Assembly: GCA_023259675.1 (NCBI GenBank)
Contig: JALRGT010000012.1
Location: 1-64,000 of the forward strand
Source: Flavobacterium sp.
Lineage (GTDB): Bacteria > Bacteroidota > Bacteroidia > Flavobacteriales > Flavobacteriaceae
DNA length: 64,000 nucleotides
Direction of reading: 5' to 3'
Positions 59,731 through 64,000 of the stretch are shown in pieces. Below the pieces are notes generated by a model. The model saw nothing but the letters and a program-made list of their open reading frames with translations. It ran no database searches and was not told the DNA's origin. The position numbers were made by a program, and so were the translations under genes. The first letter of the stretch is position 1; each line of letters begins with the position of its first letter.

Positions 59731-59981
59731 TTTATTTATGATTTTTATTGTTTTTCTGTTGTTTTAGAAGCACTGTAATAAGCTGTTGAGAGACTTAAAT
59801 TATAATAGATTCAGTAAAAAATAAATTAACCAAATAAACCAAAATAAATTTGCCTATGATATAAAAAAAAGAAAGACAAATCAATTAACCTTACATGTCT
59901 TAATTTGAGGAAATCAGAAAGGATACTAATTTTTTAAGATGTGTTATATTAAAAAACCAACTAATTAATTATTAAAAGAAT

Positions 59982-62900
59982 ATGAAAAAACTTCAGAATA
60001 AAAGAAGTCATAGTTATCAAATTTTAGAATTTGATTTAAAGACGAAGCTTAATGCATTGTTTCTTTTTATTAGCATTTTTACCTTACAATCCAAAAATGT
60101 TTATTCATCGACATTTGATATAAAATCCCCAGCTCATAGTAATATATTGCAACAAGCAACTATAAAAGGGACAGTATTGGATTCTAATGGACAGCCCTTA
60201 CCAGGTGCCAGTATTGTAGAAAAGGGTACTAATAATGGCACTCAAACGGACTTTGATGGGAAATTTTCATTAAATTTTTCCAATAGTAAGGCTGTTTTGG
60301 TAGTTTCCTTTGTCGGTTTTATTACACAAGATGTTGTTGTCAACGGACAAACAAATTTAAAAATAACTTTAAGCGAAAATGTAGCCTCATTAAATGAAGT
60401 TGTGGTGATAGGTTATGGAACGCAAAAGAAAGCACTTGTTACAGGGGCTATCACTCAAGTAAGTGGTAAAGATCTTGAAAAAAGAAGTGCTGTTAATGCG
60501 CTTCAGGCTTTACAAGGACAGGCTCCTGGAATCAACATTACTTCAACTTCGGGACAACCGGGTGAAGGTTTGAAAGTTATTATAAGGGGTTTGGGTTCTA
60601 CAAAAAACAACGATCCGGCTTATGTAGTTGATGGTATTATTACAAATGACATTTCTTATTTAAATAATGCAGATATTGAGACTATATCTGTTTTAAAAGA
60701 TGCGGCATCAGCTGCAATTTATGGATCTCAGGCTTCGAATGGGGTTGTTTTAATAACAACCAAAAAAGGGAAAAAGAACACAACTGCCCGTATTACTTTT
60801 GACCAGTATTATGGTACTCAATCAGTGGCCAGAAAAGTAGATTTATTAGATGCTACGGAATATGCTACTATTATAAATGAAATTGCTGTCAATTCAGGAA
60901 AAACGCCTTATTTTACTAATGCAGAAATTGCCACTTTAGGAAAAGGAACTAATTGGATGGATAAGATGTTTGTTAATAATGCTGCCACTCAAAATTATTC
61001 TTTAGGAGCGTCAGGAGGTTCAGAGAGTTCGGTTTATTCAACATCTTTATCTTATTTAGGACAAGAAGGGGTTGTTGGGGGAAAAGATTTATCTAATTAT
61101 GAAAGATATAATTTTAGATTTAATTCTGAACATAAACTGTATAATGATGTAGTAACCATTGGTGAAAATTTAAGTTTTGCCTATATTAATAGAAATGGTA
61201 TTGGAGTTGGAAATCAATATAATAACTCACTTAGAAGCGCTTTTTCTGTGAGTCCGTTATTGCCAATGTATGATGCTGATGGTAATTATTTTAATACGAG
61301 AGAAAGTTCTGAACCATGGTTGACAGGAACATCTAATCCTTATGCAGAAATGGTTTATAATAATCAAAATGAAAGCAATAATCAAAAGTTGTTAGGTAAT
61401 GTGTATTTGCAAATAGAACCAATAAAAAATTTAACACTTAAAACAACATTAGGTTTAGATTATTATGCAGGAGAAGGACACTCGTACAGACCTCTTTATG
61501 ATTTGTCCATTTATTCAAATAATTTGGTTCATAATTCAATTTCTCAAAGCATGAATAAAGGTAAAACAATTACTTGGGATAATTTATTAACTTATAAATT
61601 TGATGTAGCTGATAATCACCATTTTGAAACGATGCTGGGTACATCTTCAATACGATTTAATGGGACCTTTATTAGTGCCAGTAATGTTGATACTTTTTTT
61701 AATGATTTAGATCATGCTTGGTTAGACAATGCAACTAATTCTTCTGACGCTACTTTAATTGGAGGACCTAACGGAGGTAAATCTGAAAACTTTAGAATGT
61801 CATATTTTGGAAGATTAAATTATAGTTATAAAGAGAAATATTTAATTAATACAACATTAAGAGCAGATGGTTCTTCTAATTTTAGTCCACAAAATCAATG
61901 GGGCTATTTTCCGTCGGTATCTGTAGGTTGGGTAGCAACTAATGAAGAATTTTTAAATAATTCGAAAATTCTTAATTATTTTAAAGCAAGAGCAAGCTGG
62001 GGACAAGTAGGAAATCAGAATACCGATCCTTTTCAATATCTGGCATTAGTTAAAACAGCAACAACTAATTATACTTTTGGTAATCAGGAAGGAATGTTAA
62101 CACCTGGTGGGTATCCTGATAGATTGGCTAATCCATTTTTAAAATGGGAGACATCTGAACAAGTAAACTTAGGTTTTGATTCAAGATTATTGAACAACAG
62201 TTTGAGTGTTACCTTTGATTGGTACAGAAAAAACAATAAGGACTGGCTTATTGTAGCACCTATTTATGCTACTGCCGGAGCTGAACCTCCTTTTATTAAT
62301 GGTGGTAATGTAATTAATAAAGGTGTTGAATTATCCTTACAGTATAATAATGATATTGGAGATTTTAATTATAGTATTTCTGCTAATGGTGCATACAATC
62401 AAAATACTGTTGGTGAAATTCCTACTGTAGATGGACTTATTCATGGACTATCAAATCAGGTTTTTGTAAACGGACCTGAATTTTACAGAGCTCAAGATGG
62501 TTTTCCTTTAGGTTATTTTTGGGGTTATAAAACAATGGGAGTATTTCAAAATCAACAACAAATAGATGATTATGGAATTCAGCCAACAGCAGTACCCGGA
62601 GATGTCATCTATAAAGATTTAAATGGCGATGGTAAGATTGGTGGTAATGAAGATAAAACGATGATTGGTAATCCTAATCCAGATTACACTTTTGGTTTCT
62701 CAATTTCCGGAAGTTACAAGGCATTGGACTTTTCAATTTCTGCCAATGGTGTAGCCGGAAACCAAATAGTACAATCTTACAGAAATCCAGGTGGTTTAGG
62801 AAACTTTACCTCTGCTATCTTAGAACGTTGGCACGGTGAGGGGACTTCAAACAGAATTCCTCGATTAACAGATGATGGTAAGAACTATGGGACTTTTTCA

Positions 62901-63164
62901 GATCTTTATATCCACGATGGTGATTACTTAAGAATAAATACAGTTACGATAGGATTTGATTTTGCAAAACTTAAGATGAGTAAACCGTTTTTTGCCACAC
63001 AATTTAGAATGTATGTTTCGGCATTAAACTTACATACATTCACAAAATATGATGGTATGGATCCTGAAATAGGGTTTGGAACTGATAACTTCTCTTCAGG
63101 TGTTGATTTAGGATATTATCCAAGACCAAGAACGTTTATGATGGGATTGAATGTTAAACTTTAA
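59982..63164 (+). CDS. susC: SusC-family TonB-dependent outer-membrane transporter (second pair)
   Basis: Imports glycan oligosaccharides, probably of a kind related to the first pair. The 1,060-residue protein has an N-terminal extension before the membrane signal (about 25-45), a carboxypeptidase-D-like domain (about 60-135, IKGTVLDSNGQPLPGASIVEKGT), SLNEVVVIGYGTQKK at about 136-150, a plug (about 155-265), and a barrel ending in GLNVKL. It is only partly similar to SusC1, so it is not a recent duplicate. The SusD2 gene starts 10 bp later. Control site D lies upstream. Confidence 0.95.
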   Translation: MKKLQNKRSHSYQILEFDLKTKLNALFLFISIFTLQSKNVYSSTFDIKSPAHSNILQQATIKGTVLDSNGQPLPGASIVEKGTNNGTQTDFDGKFSLNFSNSKAVLVVSFVGFITQDVVVNGQTNLKITLSENVASLNEVVVIGYGTQKKALVTGAITQVSGKDLEKRSAVNALQALQGQAPGINITSTSGQPGEGLKVIIRGLGSTKNNDPAYVVDGIITNDISYLNNADIETISVLKDAASAAIYGSQASNGVVLITTKKGKKNTTARITFDQYYGTQSVARKVDLLDATEYATIINEIAVNSGKTPYFTNAEIATLGKGTNWMDKMFVNNAATQNYSLGASGGSESSVYSTSLSYLGQEGVVGGKDLSNYERYNFRFNSEHKLYNDVVTIGENLSFAYINRNGIGVGNQYNNSLRSAFSVSPLLPMYDADGNYFNTRESSEPWLTGTSNPYAEMVYNNQNESNNQKLLGNVYLQIEPIKNLTLKTTLGLDYYAGEGHSYRPLYDLSIYSNNLVHNSISQSMNKGKTITWDNLLTYKFDVADNHHFETMLGTSSIRFNGTFISASNVDTFFNDLDHAWLDNATNSSDATLIGGPNGGKSENFRMSYFGRLNYSYKEKYLINTTLRADGSSNFSPQNQWGYFPSVSVGWVATNEEFLNNSKILNYFKARASWGQVGNQNTDPFQYLALVKTATTNYTFGNQEGMLTPGGYPDRLANPFLKWETSEQVNLGFDSRLLNNSLSVTFDWYRKNNKDWLIVAPIYATAGAEPPFINGGNVINKGVELSLQYNNDIGDFNYSISANGAYNQNTVGEIPTVDGLIHGLSNQVFVNGPEFYRAQDGFPLGYFWGYKTMGVFQNQQQIDDYGIQPTAVPGDVIYKDLNGDGKIGGNEDKTMIGNPNPDYTFGFSISGSYKALDFSISANGVAGNQIVQSYRNPGGLGNFTSAILERWHGEGTSNRIPRLTDDGKNYGTFSDLYIHDGDYLRINTVTIGFDFAKLKMSKPFFATQFRMYVSALNLHTFTKYDGMDPEIGFGTDNFSSGVDLGYYPRPRTFMMGLNVKL

Positions 63165-63174
63165 TAAAAAGACA

Positions 63175-64000
63175 ATGAGAAAAATATATTCGTACATACT
63201 ATTTTTAAGTATTACATTTTTAAGTTCATGTAGCTTAGAAACCGAGTCTTACACACAATTAAACATGGATAATTTTTATACTAAAGACCTTGCCTTTACT
63301 GCATTAACTGGTTGTTATGACGGTTTGCAGGTTTTAGGAGGTTTTGGATTTCCTTTAGTGAGTGAAATTATGTCTGATGACTGTTTTGGAGGTGCAGGAG
63401 CAGCTGATGGTTATGGTATTCAGGCTATTGATGAATTTAATAAAGATCGATCGCCTTCTGATACTGATTTGTTTAATGATAATTGGAAAACCTATTATAA
63501 AGCCATTTATCGCTGTAATGTTTTTTTGTTAAAAATGCAGGATGCTGATTGGGGAGAAGATGAGGCTTTACGAAAAACGTATGTATCTGAAGCTAAGTTT
63601 ATTAGAGCTTATTTGTATTTTGATATGGTTCGTATGTGGGGGAATATCCCTTTAGTACTAGAACCTTCTCCTGATAATATTCCTCAGGCTAATCCAGATG
63701 ATGTTTATACTGCAATAGCGAATGATTTATTATATGCAACTGAAAACTTGCCATCAACTGCTTACAATTCTGTTGATAATGGACGAGTTACTGTATGGGC
63801 TGCTAAATCATTATTAGCGAGAGTTTATTTGTATTATACCGGATATTACGGAAAAACAGATTTAGTAGGTTTAGTTACTAAAGCTCAGGCATTACAGCAT
63901 TTAGAAGACGTTATTACTTCGAGTGGACATGGTTTAGTTAATGATTTTTCTACCCTATGGCCAGCAGCTTCTGTTGGAAGTTATGCGGGGGAAGATAACA
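63175..64000 (+). CDS. susD: SusD-family lipoprotein (second pair), cut by window end
   Basis: Surface glycan-binding partner of SusC2. The ATG at 63175 opens a frame that is still open at the window end (275 codons seen). Lipobox Cys19 (FLSSCSLET). The SusD helical region is visible: YVSEAKFIRAYLYFDMVRMWGNIPLV at about 138-163 and VTVWAAKSLLARVYLYYTG at about 203-221. It is 10 bp after SusC2. The C-terminal half and any following SGBP or enzyme genes lie beyond the window. Confidence 0.93.
   Translation, partial: MRKIYSYILFLSITFLSSCSLETESYTQLNMDNFYTKDLAFTALTGCYDGLQVLGGFGFPLVSEIMSDDCFGGAGAADGYGIQAIDEFNKDRSPSDTDLFNDNWKTYYKAIYRCNVFLLKMQDADWGEDEALRKTYVSEAKFIRAYLYFDMVRMWGNIPLVLEPSPDNIPQANPDDVYTAIANDLLYATENLPSTAYNSVDNGRVTVWAAKSLLARVYLYYTGYYGKTDLVGLVTKAQALQHLEDVITSSGHGLVNDFSTLWPAASVGSYAGEDN

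Larger units (their letters stand above)
59420..59981 (+). other. Intergenic region before SusC2
   Basis: A 562-bp gap with the terminator at 59447, control site D at 59581, and an inverted- and direct-repeat cluster at 59674-59730 that would lie in the leader. A further -7-like TAAATTTG is at 59845-59852. Confidence 0.7.

Overview
The window is a carbohydrate-degradation region from an AT-rich Bacteroidota, almost certainly a member of the Flavobacteriaceae. Support for this: two SusC/SusD pairs, a hybrid two-component sensor (HTCS), a type IX secretion C-terminal domain on the GH74, promoter elements of the TAnnTTTG type, weak Shine-Dalgarno signals before the genes, and many lipoprotein or Sec signal peptides. 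Nearly all genes lie on the + strand and encode the take-up and stepwise breakdown of a decorated beta-1,4-glucan. The best substrate is fucosylated, galactosylated and acetylated xyloglucan.

Layout. Bases 1-429 carry two partial phage-like genes on the minus strand. They abut a GH31 alpha-xylosidase that has lost its N-terminus, so this edge is probably an assembly or recombination junction. Bases 425-10931 hold GH31, GH3, a GH74 xyloglucanase with Ig, CBM60-like and T9SS domains, and an SGNH acetylesterase. Bases 11207-15235 encode the HTCS regulator. Bases 16025-41208 form one long operon: SusC, SusD, an IPT/TIG glycan-binding lipoprotein, a BACON-GH5 endo-xyloglucanase, GH29 fucosidase, GH2, a BACON-SGNH esterase, GH2, GH31, GH97, GH3 and GH43, closed by a strong terminator. 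Bases 41525-43575 hold a degenerate LytM/M23-like protein and a kelch lipoprotein. Bases 44080-48645 hold a GH2 and two alpha/beta-hydrolase esterases, the second a fusion of two esterase domains. Bases 49101-53734 are an unrelated island: HxlR regulator, NmrA-family reductase, membrane protein, outer-membrane protein, AraC regulator and a decayed metal-dependent hydrolase. Bases 54330-64000 return to glycan use: GH42, GH5, a sodium/sugar symporter and a second SusC/SusD pair cut by the window end.

How it works together (inference from families). GH74 and the two GH5 enzymes cut the backbone outside or at the surface. SusC/SusD and the IPT/TIG lipoprotein bind and import oligosaccharides. Esterases remove acetyl groups, GH29 removes fucose, GH2/GH42 galactose, GH31 xylose, GH43 arabinose or xylose, and GH3 cleaves the remaining gluco-oligosaccharides. 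The symporter could carry monosaccharides across the inner membrane.

The most notable new observation is a recurring control element upstream of five transcription units (SusC1, the LytM-like/kelch pair, the GH2-esterase set, GH42-GH5, and SusC2). It consists of two half-sites beginning ACA, spaced 22 bp start to start (23 in one case), with the spacer always ending in GAT, followed after 20-22 bp by a TAnnTTTG-like -7 element. It is a strong candidate for the HTCS operator and places the two genes of unknown function in the same regulon.
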